From positions 196,788 to 260,787 of the forward strand of contig NZ_KB890755.1 of NCBI RefSeq assembly GCF_000373245.1: a stretch of 64,000 nt of DNA, written 5' to 3'. The translations under genes were made by a program, and so were the position numbers. The stretch comes from Echinicola pacifica DSM 19836 (GTDB lineage: Bacteria; Bacteroidota; Bacteroidia; Cytophagales; Cyclobacteriaceae). The number at the start of each line of letters is the position of its first letter. The first letter of the stretch is position 1. Of the stretch, positions 10,794 through 19,551 are shown in pieces. The notes beneath the pieces were generated by a model that had not been told where the DNA came from, searched no databases, and saw nothing but the letters and a program-made list of their open reading frames with translations.

Positions 10794-10831
10794 AATTATG
10801 GCTCCGCCACTATAAGGGCGAAGCCATAATT
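10794..10831 (-). terminator. Stem-loop after the GH-A glycosidase gene, possible weak terminator
   Basis: On the minus strand AATTATGGCT, a T:G pair and CGCC form a 15-bp stem around an 8-nt loop. It begins 19 nt after the glycosidase stop codon. No proper T run follows (ATATATTA and then the C run), so termination may be inefficient. It could also be an mRNA-stabilising or processing structure. Confidence 0.5.
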
Positions 10832-10849
10832 AGGTCTAGGATTCTAGGA

Positions 10850-11791
10850 TTATTTCAGGTAATAATCTCTAAATTTCATACCATTGGCACCAATCTCTCC
10901 AGTCTCCAAATTGATCATATTCCATGAATTATAGAGCACGAGACCATTCACTCCCCGCTCAATGGCCGCCTCGATTCGGGTAAGTCGATTGGCATATTTC
11001 TTATTCATATTTACTTCCGAATCCCAAACAGGAAGATGGCCAGATTTCTCGATGAATTCAGGCCATTTATCATGGTTGAAGCCCAGATTATGAGTGGTGG
11101 ATACGTCTATATAATCAGCGATATTCGTCTGATCCAGGTATTTTATGGCAGCAGGGATTCCCCATACGTCAGAACCCACCAATTTGGCCCCTTGGACCTT
11201 ACCATATAATGAGGCATAAATATCATTGATCTGCTCAGCCGTCCAGGCGTCTCCAGGGGCACTATCCTCATTGAGTGGAGAGATAAAATCGACATTATAT
11301 TCCTTAGAGAAGTCCCTTACCACCTGTATCAACTTATCGCTTTTGGCGAAATCACCTTTTACAGAGGAAGTATTACTCATATCGCCATTAGCGATCCTGA
11401 CGCCACCCAAATGGTTAGCGGGATTGGCAAAAACCAACAGCTTCTCGGCCTTGCACTTTGCCATCAGATAGTGCATCAAAAATCGCTGCTGCTTAGACAT
11501 ATGCCCTTCAGGAAAAATAGGAATTCTGATGCCATCGACTTTAAACTCATACTTAAAGCCTTTGACTAGCATTTCAATTTGCTTTTTGGTGCTTAGCTTA
11601 TCAGTGATGAAAGCCTGCTTTACATCCCCCAAAACGATCTGTAGCTCGCCCTTATATTCCTTCTCCACAGAAAACTTCGCCGCAGCGTGATATACCTCCG
11701 AAGATTCCAAGGCCTCTGAATCTGCATTAAGGCATGAAAAAGACGCAAAAACTAAACTAATGGCCAAAGCCGCATTAAATAGAATTTTCAT
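10850..11791 (-). CDS. Putative clan GH-A (GH30-like) glycosidase lipoprotein
   Basis: A 313-residue protein with a lipoprotein signal (FASFSCLNAD, Cys20). The body looks like a (beta/alpha)8 glycosidase. GIRIPIFPEGH sits on an early strand, VFANPANHLGG resembles the GH30-type sample motif, PLNE carries a candidate acid/base (Glu175), and VWDSEVN carries a candidate nucleophile (Glu259). It is shorter than typical GH30 enzymes (about 450-500 residues) and lacks their C-terminal beta-sandwich. It probably acts at the cell surface or in the periplasm. It is upstream of and co-oriented with a SusC/SusD pair that has no other enzyme, so it may serve that system, but the 463-nt gap with a hairpin argues for its own transcript. 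The family is not certain. Confidence 0.65.
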   Translation of the reverse strand: MKILFNAALAISLVFASFSCLNADSEALESSEVYHAAAKFSVEKEYKGELQIVLGDVKQAFITDKLSTKKQIEMLVKGFKYEFKVDGIRIPIFPEGHMSKQQRFLMHYLMAKCKAEKLLVFANPANHLGGVRIANGDMSNTSSVKGDFAKSDKLIQVVRDFSKEYNVDFISPLNEDSAPGDAWTAEQINDIYASLYGKVQGAKLVGSDVWGIPAAIKYLDQTNIADYIDVSTTHNLGFNHDKWPEFIEKSGHLPVWDSEVNMNKKYANRLTRIEAAIERGVNGLVLYNSWNMINLETGEIGANGMKFRDYYLK

Positions 11792-12381
11792 AAATATTAC
11801 TTTAGGTTTATAAAATTAATTATCTACAAAACTAGATAATACAGAATATTTCAAGTATGAATTTTTCGTCAATTATTATGAATCTCTATTCATAAAGCTA
11901 CTGGAAAGGGTAAGGAAAAGGAGCTATAAATTTAAGAGAAGGCCCACCTCGTCGATGCACGAGTAGGATTAAGCTGACATTTAAACACCCAAATCGTAAG
12001 AATGGCCTAAAAATATGCCGCCTTAATTCAGCCTAACTTGGCCAAGCTCGGGCTAAGTGCTTGCGGCTTATAAGTAAATCAACCTTAACCACCATTCTTT
12101 ATTTACCTGAAAAATTTCTTTTGGACTCTCGTCTCAATAAGTCTCCACCAACCTTAGGTAATGAGGAGAATAGGTGTTTATAATTATTAACCTTTTCCTG
12201 AGGGGTCTATATCCTAGTTTGTAAAGAATCAGTTATATTAAAGACTGTTACTCTTAATTTCCAATACATTGACACTATTATTAAGATTTTAACTAAAAAC
12301 GCATCAATTTGACAGCTTTTCCGGAAATTCTTAGAAAATTAATATAGCCACCATTCTTATTTTATAATTAAATAAAACTTA
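11792..12381. other. 590-bp divergent intergenic region
   Basis: It lies between the minus-strand GH-A glycosidase and the plus-strand CrtA-like gene. Apart from the -7 box at 11827-11834 I see no RNA gene, long repeat or coding signal. The promoter of the plus-strand pair must be near its right end, but no consensus box was found there. Confidence 0.5.
11827..11834 (-). promoter_or_regulatory. Bacteroidota-type -7 box (TAGTTTTG) of the GH-A glycosidase gene
   Basis: The box matches TANNTTTG exactly and ends 36 nt before the ATG. A TTG on the same strand (plus 11852-11854) lies 17 nt upstream as a candidate -33 element, slightly closer than the usual 19-22 nt. Predicted from the consensus only. 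Confidence 0.5.
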
Positions 12382-13095
12382 ATGAGTATTTTCACTTATC
12401 ATTTAGTAAAGACATCCTTCTTTTCTGGCTTAGCAGGACTGCTTTCTAAGCCACTATCTAAAAGCATCCCGGGTTTGGTTTATTCGAAATATATGACCTG
12501 TATGACCTTAGGGGCTCCTATTTTTTCGCCCTCCCGGGTATTATTTAGGCAAATTGCAATATTTGCACAGTGGGAAAATGAAGCAGCAATCAACGATTTT
12601 TTAAGCAATGATAAGCTGGGTAGAAAAATAGCTACAGGTTGGCATATACGAATGACTTTCCTGAGACAATGGGGTAAAATAAGTGGACTTAAACTCCCAG
12701 AAAACATTAACTCAGAGGAGCTTTCATCCACTCCAGTGGTGGCAGTCACGATAGCTAAGATGAAAATCCCAGCCATACCACGGTTTATCTATTGGGGACG
12801 ACCAGTAGAAAAACTTGTGCGTGATCATCCAGCAGCTTTATTAGCCAATGCATCCATTAAACTCCCCAACACTGTTTCAACATTTTCGATATGGAAATCT
12901 TCTAGCGAAATGATAAATATGGTGCAGGGCCATAGTGTAATCCCTATGCCGAAAAGACATGTAAATGCGATGAGCGAAAGAGAGCGTAAGGACTTTCATT
13001 TTGAATTTACCACCTTACGATTCAGTCCCATCTCTGAATATGGCTCCTGGAAAGGCCAGAAAAACATTATCCCCAACCTTCCTAATCCAAGCTGA
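12382..13095 (+). CDS. CrtA-like (spheroidene monooxygenase family) protein
   Basis: A 237-residue cytoplasmic protein. The layout resembles the spheroidene monooxygenase (CrtA) family, which has a ferredoxin-like fold: LGAPIFSPSRVLFRQIAIFAQW near residue 45, WHIRMTFLRQWG near 90, VAVTIAKMK near 120, VSTFSIWKSSSEMI near 165, and a C-terminal RFSPISEYGSW. CrtA oxygenates carotenoids in phototrophs, but related proteins of unknown role occur in non-phototrophic Bacteroidota. No carotenoid genes are next to it here. The stop codon is followed after one base by the next gene's ATG (TGAGATG), indicating translational coupling. I am fairly sure of the family and not of the substrate. Confidence 0.6.
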   Translation: MSIFTYHLVKTSFFSGLAGLLSKPLSKSIPGLVYSKYMTCMTLGAPIFSPSRVLFRQIAIFAQWENEAAINDFLSNDKLGRKIATGWHIRMTFLRQWGKISGLKLPENINSEELSSTPVVAVTIAKMKIPAIPRFIYWGRPVEKLVRDHPAALLANASIKLPNTVSTFSIWKSSSEMINMVQGHSVIPMPKRHVNAMSERERKDFHFEFTTLRFSPISEYGSWKGQKNIIPNLPNPS

Positions 13096-13096
13096 G

Positions 13097-13957
13097 ATGG
13101 GCCTTGCTAATCCATCACAAAATTTTCAGGATTGGGTAACCCAACAATGGGTGATCCTATTTGGAAGGAAGTTAAGCCCTAGGGATTCTACTTGGTTAAT
13201 GGGACCTTTTGGCGATTCCACGGGAATGGGAATGGATTATATAAGTGCTTTAGCTAAAGCTGAGAATCTAATCATCGATAAGGGAAGATCAAAATATGGC
13301 CTAATCCATTCGATATCAGACTTAAACTTACCTCCAAAGGAGCTCAACAGGTTACCGAAGGAAGTCATTGACTTTTATGAAAACACCTCCAATTATAGTT
13401 TAGCTTTCAATGTTCATTGGGATCCCTTTTTCCGAATCGGTGGATTGATAATCCAGAAGTTGTTCAGTATTCGCTTGAGACAATTAAATCTTCCTATCAA
13501 AAACACCTCGACCTATGAAAGGTTAAAGAGCGAAATTATCACCTTAGTAAATCCTGCTTCAGGAAAAATTGAGCGAACGATCTGGCTCAGAAATCTAGCG
13601 TTTAATAATCAAATTATATATTCCGGTATTTATGAAATCTGCAGCCTCCCCAGCGGTGAGACCTGTATAAAAGCCATTTTTCCACTGCCTAATGGAAATG
13701 CCACGGTGATCCTAAAGCCAAGAGTGGGAGAAAAGGGGGACTTGATTTTAGATTCCTCAGGACAAAAATTCGGGGACGGCGGCTTCTATTTTCTGCTAAA
13801 GGATGCTCAAAACATTCTGTGGACCAAATACCTCAGCTCCTTTAAGGATAAGCTCAGCCTTAATTTCGAGAAGGACTCGATTCAGGCTGAGCAGGAATTA
13901 AAACTCTGGGGACGGAGGATGTTAGTTATTAATTACCATATTACTAAGTGCTCTTAA
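13097..13957 (+). CDS. Unknown protein coupled to the CrtA-like gene
   Basis: A 286-residue protein with no signal peptide or clear membrane segment, which I do not recognise. The ATG at 13097 is chosen because it follows the upstream stop by one base; a longer frame from 13001 would overlap the CrtA-like gene by about 95 nt. Features seen: a Trp/Phe-rich N-terminal part (FQDWVTQQWVILFGRK), a central amphipathic region (FRIGGLIIQKLFSIRLRQL), and a C-terminal beta-rich part (ERTIWLRNLAFNN, GDGGFYFLLKD). The tight coupling suggests that it works in the same process or complex as the CrtA-like protein. Confidence 0.7.
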   Translation: MGLANPSQNFQDWVTQQWVILFGRKLSPRDSTWLMGPFGDSTGMGMDYISALAKAENLIIDKGRSKYGLIHSISDLNLPPKELNRLPKEVIDFYENTSNYSLAFNVHWDPFFRIGGLIIQKLFSIRLRQLNLPIKNTSTYERLKSEIITLVNPASGKIERTIWLRNLAFNNQIIYSGIYEICSLPSGETCIKAIFPLPNGNATVILKPRVGEKGDLILDSSGQKFGDGGFYFLLKDAQNILWTKYLSSFKDKLSLNFEKDSIQAEQELKLWGRRMLVINYHITKCS

Positions 13958-14147
13958 ATCGTTCTTCATAAAACTGCTGCCGCCCAGGTTGATATCCCAC
14001 TATCCTCCTCCCAAAAATTAGTCCCTCAATTGATATCTTCCCGGCCCCTGTTCCGGATTGTTTTTTTTATTGCCTGATCCTCAGCATTTCCTGAAAGGGT
14101 ATCACCAATCTGTTGCAAAATGGGAAGGAGGAAAGGGGAAGCCTCCA

Positions 14148-14807
14148 TTAATAGGGATGTGTTTCCAGCTGGTTCCCTGTTTTATGAGGGAAAATCCGCT
14201 GACGAAAGTCGGTCTTTCGTAAGAAGATACCCACAAGGCCAAGGGCAAGCAACGAGACAGTGATGAGCTTCCAAGGATCGGCTCGGGAGCTGGTGGCTTC
14301 CAGCACTTGATTATCTTTCAAGCTCAGGCTCATCTGATAGTCATTGGCTTGGTTAAGTATAAACCGGGACTGATCTATCCCCTCCTTGTTGAGGCTAAAG
14401 ATCACTTGACTGTGGTAGATATTTTCAAAAGCCTTATTATCAATAAATATTTCTTCGACCCCATCTGGCAGCTGGCCCAGGTCAAAAGCGACGGTGGTGG
14501 CATGGCCCAAATTCACCATTCCATTCTTTAATGCCATTTTATGGCCGTTGATCTGAAGGCGGATATTCTCTTTTAGATGGTCTAGAAGCAACTGATTAAA
14601 TTCCTCAGGAGAGCTATAGCTATCTTCGCCAAAAGCCTGCCTAACCTCATATTGGAAGGCAGTCATGGAGGCGTTTAGCTGGATCATCCAGCCCCCATTG
14701 GGCTGCTCCACCAATGCCAGGGAAGAAATATCTGGATCATGAGCCATCACTGCATGACTATAGCCTATTGCCATAAGGCTAAAAAGAAGGATTATTATAT
14801 TTTTCAT
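14148..14807 (-). CDS. Exported membrane-anchored protein next to YHYH lipoprotein
   Basis: A 219-residue protein with an N-terminal signal peptide (cut near VMA-HD) and a single C-terminal membrane helix (KLITVSLLALGLVGIFL) followed by a basic tail. The bulk should therefore face the periplasm and be held in the inner membrane. The ectodomain has beta-rich segments (NGGWMIQLNASMTAFQYE, HSQVIFSLN). I recognise no enzyme motif; DUF6702-like exported proteins have a similar general look, but I cannot confirm this. It starts 9 nt after the YHYH gene's stop, so the two form an operon and probably act together. Confidence 0.75.
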   Translation of the reverse strand: MKNIIILLFSLMAIGYSHAVMAHDPDISSLALVEQPNGGWMIQLNASMTAFQYEVRQAFGEDSYSSPEEFNQLLLDHLKENIRLQINGHKMALKNGMVNLGHATTVAFDLGQLPDGVEEIFIDNKAFENIYHSQVIFSLNKEGIDQSRFILNQANDYQMSLSLKDNQVLEATSSRADPWKLITVSLLALGLVGIFLRKTDFRQRIFPHKTGNQLETHPY

Positions 14808-14816
14808 AAGGGTCGA

Positions 14817-15785
14817 TTAGTTTATATAAGCACCTTGAAGGCAGTTGATGAAATTATTAGCTCCCGGCGCATCCACATGGTAATGGTAGCCTCGAATCTC
14901 GTCATAGTGTCCTCTGCATTCGTCCAAGTCCTCCGGCTCTTTACCGTCCTCATTGAGCTGGCCATAAATCCCATGGCCATCCATGGCATAGCCAATCATG
15001 GCAGCATGGCCATCCTCCTGAGGGACCTCGGCAGACAGACCCGTGGCAGCATGATAGTGATACCCTTGATGGATATTGATATGGCCGCCAGCATCATCGA
15101 AAGGGGCCAAGGTATAGGCCGAAAGAATATTGTCCACAGGAGCAGCACCAGAAAACTCCACTCCATTGAAGGCGATACCTCTTACAGATGGCCCTCCAAA
15201 ACCTCCCGGACCAGGCCCAGCAAAGCTACTTGAAGAGGTCAACTTCACAGGACTCGTAGGGATCAGCCAGGAACGCTCAAGCCCTTCTATATAATCAGGA
15301 ATACACTCCACGCAATAATTACGGTATTCCTCCCCTACATTTGGATTGGCAGCATTGATACAATCCTCCTCGCTATCGGTGACATAGATATCTCCGTTTT
15401 CATCATACATCAGCCAAGCATCGTCATTATAAAAGGTGGCCATATTGGCGATGAAGTCCCCGTCCACGTCATAGACCTGACCATTCTCCAGCCATATGCC
15501 TCCTGCTTCCGCTCCATCTGCGATATTGTCAGGACACCAAGGCCCCATATCATGCTCAGAAGGGGTGCTGGCCACGATTTGGTAGCAGGTCGTTTCAGTT
15601 CCGTTTGACAGAGTACAGGGTACCACCGTCACCGTGGTGCCCTCCAGGAAAAGTGAAGGATCAACGTCCATTACTGTACCTATTGACATGTCCACCTCAG
15701 GCGAACTTTCGTCCTTGCAGCCATTGGAGCTACATAAAACCGCCACCATCAACAGCGGTGAAATCAACGATTGTATTTTTATCAT
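14817..15785 (-). CDS. YHYH-domain lipoprotein
   Basis: The ATG at 15785 gives a clean lipoprotein signal (MIKIQSLI, then SSNGC followed by KDESSPEVD); the frame upstream to 15842 is excess. About 322 residues. The middle has paired cysteines (CTLSNGTETTCYQI, YCVECIPD). The C-terminal half carries the YHYH domain: GYHYHAATG, GHAAMIGYAMDGHGIYG, and RGYHYHVD. The two YHYH clusters plus the conserved His and Asp/Glu residues suggest metal binding, but the family has no established function that I know of. Cell location: lipid-anchored outside the cytoplasm. It is the first gene of a two-gene operon with the membrane-anchored protein. Confidence 0.88.
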   Translation of the reverse strand: MIKIQSLISPLLMVAVLCSSNGCKDESSPEVDMSIGTVMDVDPSLFLEGTTVTVVPCTLSNGTETTCYQIVASTPSEHDMGPWCPDNIADGAEAGGIWLENGQVYDVDGDFIANMATFYNDDAWLMYDENGDIYVTDSEEDCINAANPNVGEEYRNYCVECIPDYIEGLERSWLIPTSPVKLTSSSSFAGPGPGGFGGPSVRGIAFNGVEFSGAAPVDNILSAYTLAPFDDAGGHINIHQGYHYHAATGLSAEVPQEDGHAAMIGYAMDGHGIYGQLNEDGKEPEDLDECRGHYDEIRGYHYHVDAPGANNFINCLQGAYIN

Positions 15786-16096
15786 ATCCTTATTTTTCCC
15801 CTTTGGACAGCTACCCCAAAAAAATCCTTCGCCAAAACACATTTATTTTAAAAATTAATCTGATAAGTACTGAGGGGGGGATACTAATTAAATTCAATTC
15901 TACCTCCCCTACTTAAACCATAACTGCGGCTTTGCCTGATGGGAGAACCTCAATCAACGAATAGATTGCGAGCCCCTCATTTATGGCAAGAAGAAACCCG
16001 ATCTCCCTTCTTTTGGAGAAGAATTATCGTTCTAAATGCTCTCTAGTTCTTATTTGCTCATAAAAAATCGTATCCTTGTACTTCAAGTTTATCCTT
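15786..16096. other. 311-bp divergent intergenic region
   Basis: It lies between the YHYH operon and the AraC-type gene. It contains a run of seven G (15874-15880) and AT-rich stretches. I found no TANNTTTG box on either strand and no RNA gene. Confidence 0.45.
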
Positions 16097-16948
16097 ATGA
16101 GCTCCCAAGAAAGAACTGTTTACAACCTTCAGGACTATGGAATAAAAAGAGGAGTCAGCTTTGGGCATTATCGGTATATTGAAGCTAAGCCACACCTTGA
16201 AAACCATATCCATAGCAATATTTTAGAAATATGCTTTTGCATCAAAGGCCAGCAATATTATATCATAAAGGGCGAGCAGGTTCGATTACAGGGAAATGAA
16301 TTCGTAATTGTCCCACCCAATACGGCGCATAGCACGGGGGATTTTCCAGAAGGAAAGGGGGAGCTCTATTGGGTGCAGATATCGATTGATGAGGATCTAG
16401 GCAAACTTTGTAATATGACTAAGAGGGAAGCCAAGCATCTTTTGGACCTGCTATTATCCAAATCCTCTCTCGTTTTTAAGGGGACATTTTTAGTGAAGCC
16501 TATTTTAGAAAAAATAAAACGTACCCTCCATAAACCGCAGAGTATCATCTCCGAAATCACCATCAATCAGCTCTTCACCCAATTGCTACTGGAAACGTTG
16601 GAACTCGCCAGCAAGGAGCAAAAGGTGTCGATTTCTGATCGCCTCAATAAAATAGATCATTTCATTCAGGAAAATACTCACCGCACCATTTATTTGGATG
16701 AACTTGCGGACCTTATCAATGTATCAGAAGCCTACTTCAAGTCCTGGTTTAAAGAAAAAGCGGGAATGCCTCCGAAGGAGTATATAAACCGCATGAAAAT
16801 TGATAAATCAAAGACGGAATTGATCGAAAAAAAATCCGTTACCGAAGTGGCTTTTTCCTTAGGTTTTTCATCTTCACAATATTTTGCGACCACCTTCAAA
16901 AAATATACAGGAATAAGCCCCAGATCCTACCTTCAGGGCTATAGGTGA
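16097..16948 (+). CDS. AraC-family transcriptional regulator
   Basis: About 283 residues from the ATG at 16097; a longer frame begins at 16076, but its extra residues match nothing. The N-terminal half is a cupin-type sugar-sensing domain (HIHSNILEICFCIKGQQYY, FVIVPPNTAHS). The C-terminal ~100 residues hold the two helix-turn-helix motifs (YLDELADLINVSEAYFKSWF, then EVAFSLGFSSSQYFATTFKK and GISPRSY). It probably switches the adjacent PUL on in response to a released sugar. It converges on the GH95-like gene, and the PhyH-SusC-GH89 operon starts just beyond. The effector is unknown. Confidence 0.93.
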   Translation: MSSQERTVYNLQDYGIKRGVSFGHYRYIEAKPHLENHIHSNILEICFCIKGQQYYIIKGEQVRLQGNEFVIVPPNTAHSTGDFPEGKGELYWVQISIDEDLGKLCNMTKREAKHLLDLLLSKSSLVFKGTFLVKPILEKIKRTLHKPQSIISEITINQLFTQLLLETLELASKEQKVSISDRLNKIDHFIQENTHRTIYLDELADLINVSEAYFKSWFKEKAGMPPKEYINRMKIDKSKTELIEKKSVTEVAFSLGFSSSQYFATTFKKYTGISPRSYLQGYR

Positions 16949-16949
16949 A

Positions 16950-16990
16950 AAGAAAAGCGGAGACCTAAGTCCCCGCTCTTCTTTTTATTG
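16950..16990. terminator. Bidirectional terminator between AraC and GH95-like genes
   Basis: AGCGG and GAC (16956-16964) pair with GTC and CCGCT (16969-16977) across one mismatch, with a 4-nt loop. T runs follow on both sides (CTTCTTTTTATT on plus, TTTTCTTTT on minus), so it can serve both convergent genes. Confidence 0.75.
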
Positions 16991-19312
16991 TTTTATAAAT
17001 TCTAAATTTAACTTCTCTCCTTTTTCCATCATTTTCTCATAATATTGCCCCTGGGCCACTAATTCCCCATCTACAGACACCTCAGCCTCAAAAGGATTGA
17101 TAATCTTGAGTTTCCCACCTTCTCTTGCCAGAACGCTCGCTGTATATTTAGTCGGACTCCGTTTTTTTGCACTAATTTTGAAAGCCCCCTGGGCCAAGAA
17201 ACCATCAAATGAAGCCTCTTCCCAGGCTTGTGGAATAGCTGGGAATAGACGAATAAATCCCTCATGACTCTGGAGAAGCATCTCCTGTAAACCAGCTGCA
17301 AAAGCAAAGTTCCCTTCCAGGGTAAAGGGTCTATAGGTAAAATTGGAATATCCCTGCCCAGACTGATCACCATTTACATGGAAACTATTGGGCAAGCAAA
17401 AGTTATTAGCGAAAATAGAAAGTGTTTCCGCGGCTCCATCTCCATGGAGGATGCGGGCCTGAAGACTTGCAAGCCAGCTAAAAGAATACCCCACCCATGC
17501 TGATGAGCCCTGTTTCTTCAAATTATTGATGGTATTAAGCATTAGCTCCTGAGCTTCAGGACCATCGGACCAGTTGACCAAGCTCAATGGGTGAATGGCC
17601 ATCAAATGGGAAAAATGCCGGTGAGAGCTCTCATAAGCTTCTTCTGGCGCTACCATAAATCCAGAAGCTGGGTCAAGGGCAAACTCAGGCCATTCATTAA
17701 GCAGCGTTTCCCAATGTGCCGCGTCCTCCTTTTCGCCCAATGCCAAGGCCAGCTCAGCCGCTTTACTATACACAAATCGAATGATGGATAAGTCAAAATT
17801 AGTGGTCTCTCCAAACCAAGCCTCCCTGCTATTGTCATGAAACTCTGGAGAGGAACTAATTGGCAACTTCCGCTTTCCATCGGGGCCCTTTTCTGCTATC
17901 TGGTCAAAGAATATAGCTACCTCTTTAAACCAGGGATAGGCTCTGGTTTTTAGATATTCTTCATCCATACTATATTTCCAGTGCCAATAAAAATGCTGGG
18001 CTAGCCAACCTGAAACTGTCGGACCAAATGAATATTGGATCCAGCCCCCCATGGGGTCTCCGGTCAGCGTGGTCACTCCGGGCACATTCAAGCCTTCGAC
18101 ACCGAAATAATTTTTGGTGTAATCTTTAAAAGTGTCCTTATACACCCATAGCCAATTCGTGAATCCATACTCCAGGTCCAGATGATCGGCACTGTAGGCT
18201 GGCCAATAGCTAAGCTGAGTATTTAAATCGTGGTGATAATCGCCTTTCCAAGGGGGCAGTTTACCATTATCTGCGGTCCACACTGCCTGTAAAGAAATTG
18301 GCGGGCCATCAGCTCTTGCTGCAGCACCAAACTTATATTGCTCCAGGTACCACTGTTTTTCCAGTACCTGATCAGGGATACTAATGCTGGATCTAGACCA
18401 AAAATCCTTCCACCAATCCACATGGGACGCATAATTATTGTCATAATCGAGTTTTAAGGCTTTCTCCATGCCCTCCTGAGCATCGGCCTTAGCGTCGCCT
18501 TTATCATCGTGCGTACTAATGGACCATACTCCTGTCAGCAGGCCTTCTTCATACCTCCACTTTACGGCCACCTGATAGGAGAAGCCGCCCCAGCCCCTCT
18601 GTACATAGGTCAAAGTGGAATCTGTCCGAACTACCTCACCTTTGTCATAGCCAAGCCTCCTTAGATCCTGACCTGTGACAGGGTCTTCAGCAGCAGATGA
18701 GTTTTCACTCACATAGTTTGGAACGATTAGCTGGGGAATGACCCCTTCGTCTATCCCCTGAAATTGGAAAAAACCCGTGTTTTTTTCGGCATGAACAAAG
18801 GTCTTAAGTCGCATTCCGGACTCCCATTCTATTTCTCCCACCGCTTCGGCTAGCTCCAATCGAACGTTTTTTACCTTACCCAAATCCTGAAGATCAAATT
18901 CTAAAGCGGCACCCGGAATCTTGGATGGCGCGGGAGAGCGATCATAGGGGTGATCAAATAATTCCTGAACTTTATGGTATTCATCTTCTTCCCACTGCTG
19001 TTTCACCCACTGATAGGTCCATTCCTCGCCGTTCAGATTATCCATAGGACGCAAATCCCACAGTCCTACATGATCCAGCGAAAAGCGGAGATTTCCATCC
19101 TTTTCCCATATCAATGCTCCTATTTCCCCATTTCCCAAGGGTAGTCCCTCATCCCAAGACTGAGGGATATAGGAAAAAGAAAGGTCGCCGGGATACTTTA
19201 TAGCATTTTGCTCCTCTATTTTTTCATTTGCAGGATCACAGGACCAAAGACAGGCCGTCAATAATCCGCAGATAATAGGGAGAAAACACCTTGAATTTAA
19301 CTTTAACATCAT
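16985..19312 (-). CDS. Divergent GH95-like glycosidase lipoprotein
   Basis: A 775-residue lipoprotein (LLTACLWSC signal). Family 95 contains alpha-L-fucosidases and alpha-L-galactosidases with an (alpha/alpha)6 core. Seen here: N-terminal LPLGNGEIGALIW, core DYHHDLNTQLSYW, the acid-bearing SSSPE segment, SHRHFSHLMAIHP and TLEGNFAFAAGLQEML. Compared with the other GH95 gene in this window (38321-40795), MNYW is replaced by LSYW and the DGN motif by EGN. The specificity may therefore differ, or the protein may belong to a sister family. It lies divergent to the PhyH/SusC operon and beside the AraC gene, so I place it in the same locus. It probably acts in the periplasm or at the surface. Confidence 0.78.
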   Translation of the reverse strand: MMLKLNSRCFLPIICGLLTACLWSCDPANEKIEEQNAIKYPGDLSFSYIPQSWDEGLPLGNGEIGALIWEKDGNLRFSLDHVGLWDLRPMDNLNGEEWTYQWVKQQWEEDEYHKVQELFDHPYDRSPAPSKIPGAALEFDLQDLGKVKNVRLELAEAVGEIEWESGMRLKTFVHAEKNTGFFQFQGIDEGVIPQLIVPNYVSENSSAAEDPVTGQDLRRLGYDKGEVVRTDSTLTYVQRGWGGFSYQVAVKWRYEEGLLTGVWSISTHDDKGDAKADAQEGMEKALKLDYDNNYASHVDWWKDFWSRSSISIPDQVLEKQWYLEQYKFGAAARADGPPISLQAVWTADNGKLPPWKGDYHHDLNTQLSYWPAYSADHLDLEYGFTNWLWVYKDTFKDYTKNYFGVEGLNVPGVTTLTGDPMGGWIQYSFGPTVSGWLAQHFYWHWKYSMDEEYLKTRAYPWFKEVAIFFDQIAEKGPDGKRKLPISSSPEFHDNSREAWFGETTNFDLSIIRFVYSKAAELALALGEKEDAAHWETLLNEWPEFALDPASGFMVAPEEAYESSHRHFSHLMAIHPLSLVNWSDGPEAQELMLNTINNLKKQGSSAWVGYSFSWLASLQARILHGDGAAETLSIFANNFCLPNSFHVNGDQSGQGYSNFTYRPFTLEGNFAFAAGLQEMLLQSHEGFIRLFPAIPQAWEEASFDGFLAQGAFKISAKKRSPTKYTASVLAREGGKLKIINPFEAEVSVDGELVAQGQYYEKMMEKGEKLNLEFIKQ

Positions 19313-19551
19313 TAAACAATTTTGATTAATTAATACAGGAAAGAACTTCTAATGACCTCTCGCTACCCTTAAGAAACACTTATTGAGACCCGGCATATAC
19401 AGACATGATGGGCTGTGAGATCATGGTGCTAGAGGACAGTTCGAATATCGGAATGATTGGCCAAAATAATGTATAAAAAAATAAGGTGCTACAATATTGA
19501 AAGCCTTTCAGGAAATAAACTCCAATATTTGGACATCAAAATTTCATTTTC

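Larger units (their letters stand above)
10387..10849. other. 463-bp leader region of the SusC/SusD operon
   Basis: This separates the upstream glycosidase gene from SusC, both on the minus strand. It holds a stem-loop at 10794-10831 and an 11-base G run at 10775-10785, described separately. I found no clean TANNTTTG box in it, so the SusC promoter is not located. Confidence 0.5.

Noticed and set aside
12480-12776. 98-codon minus-strand open frame within the CrtA-like gene
   Set aside because: Fully inside a well-supported gene on the other strand.
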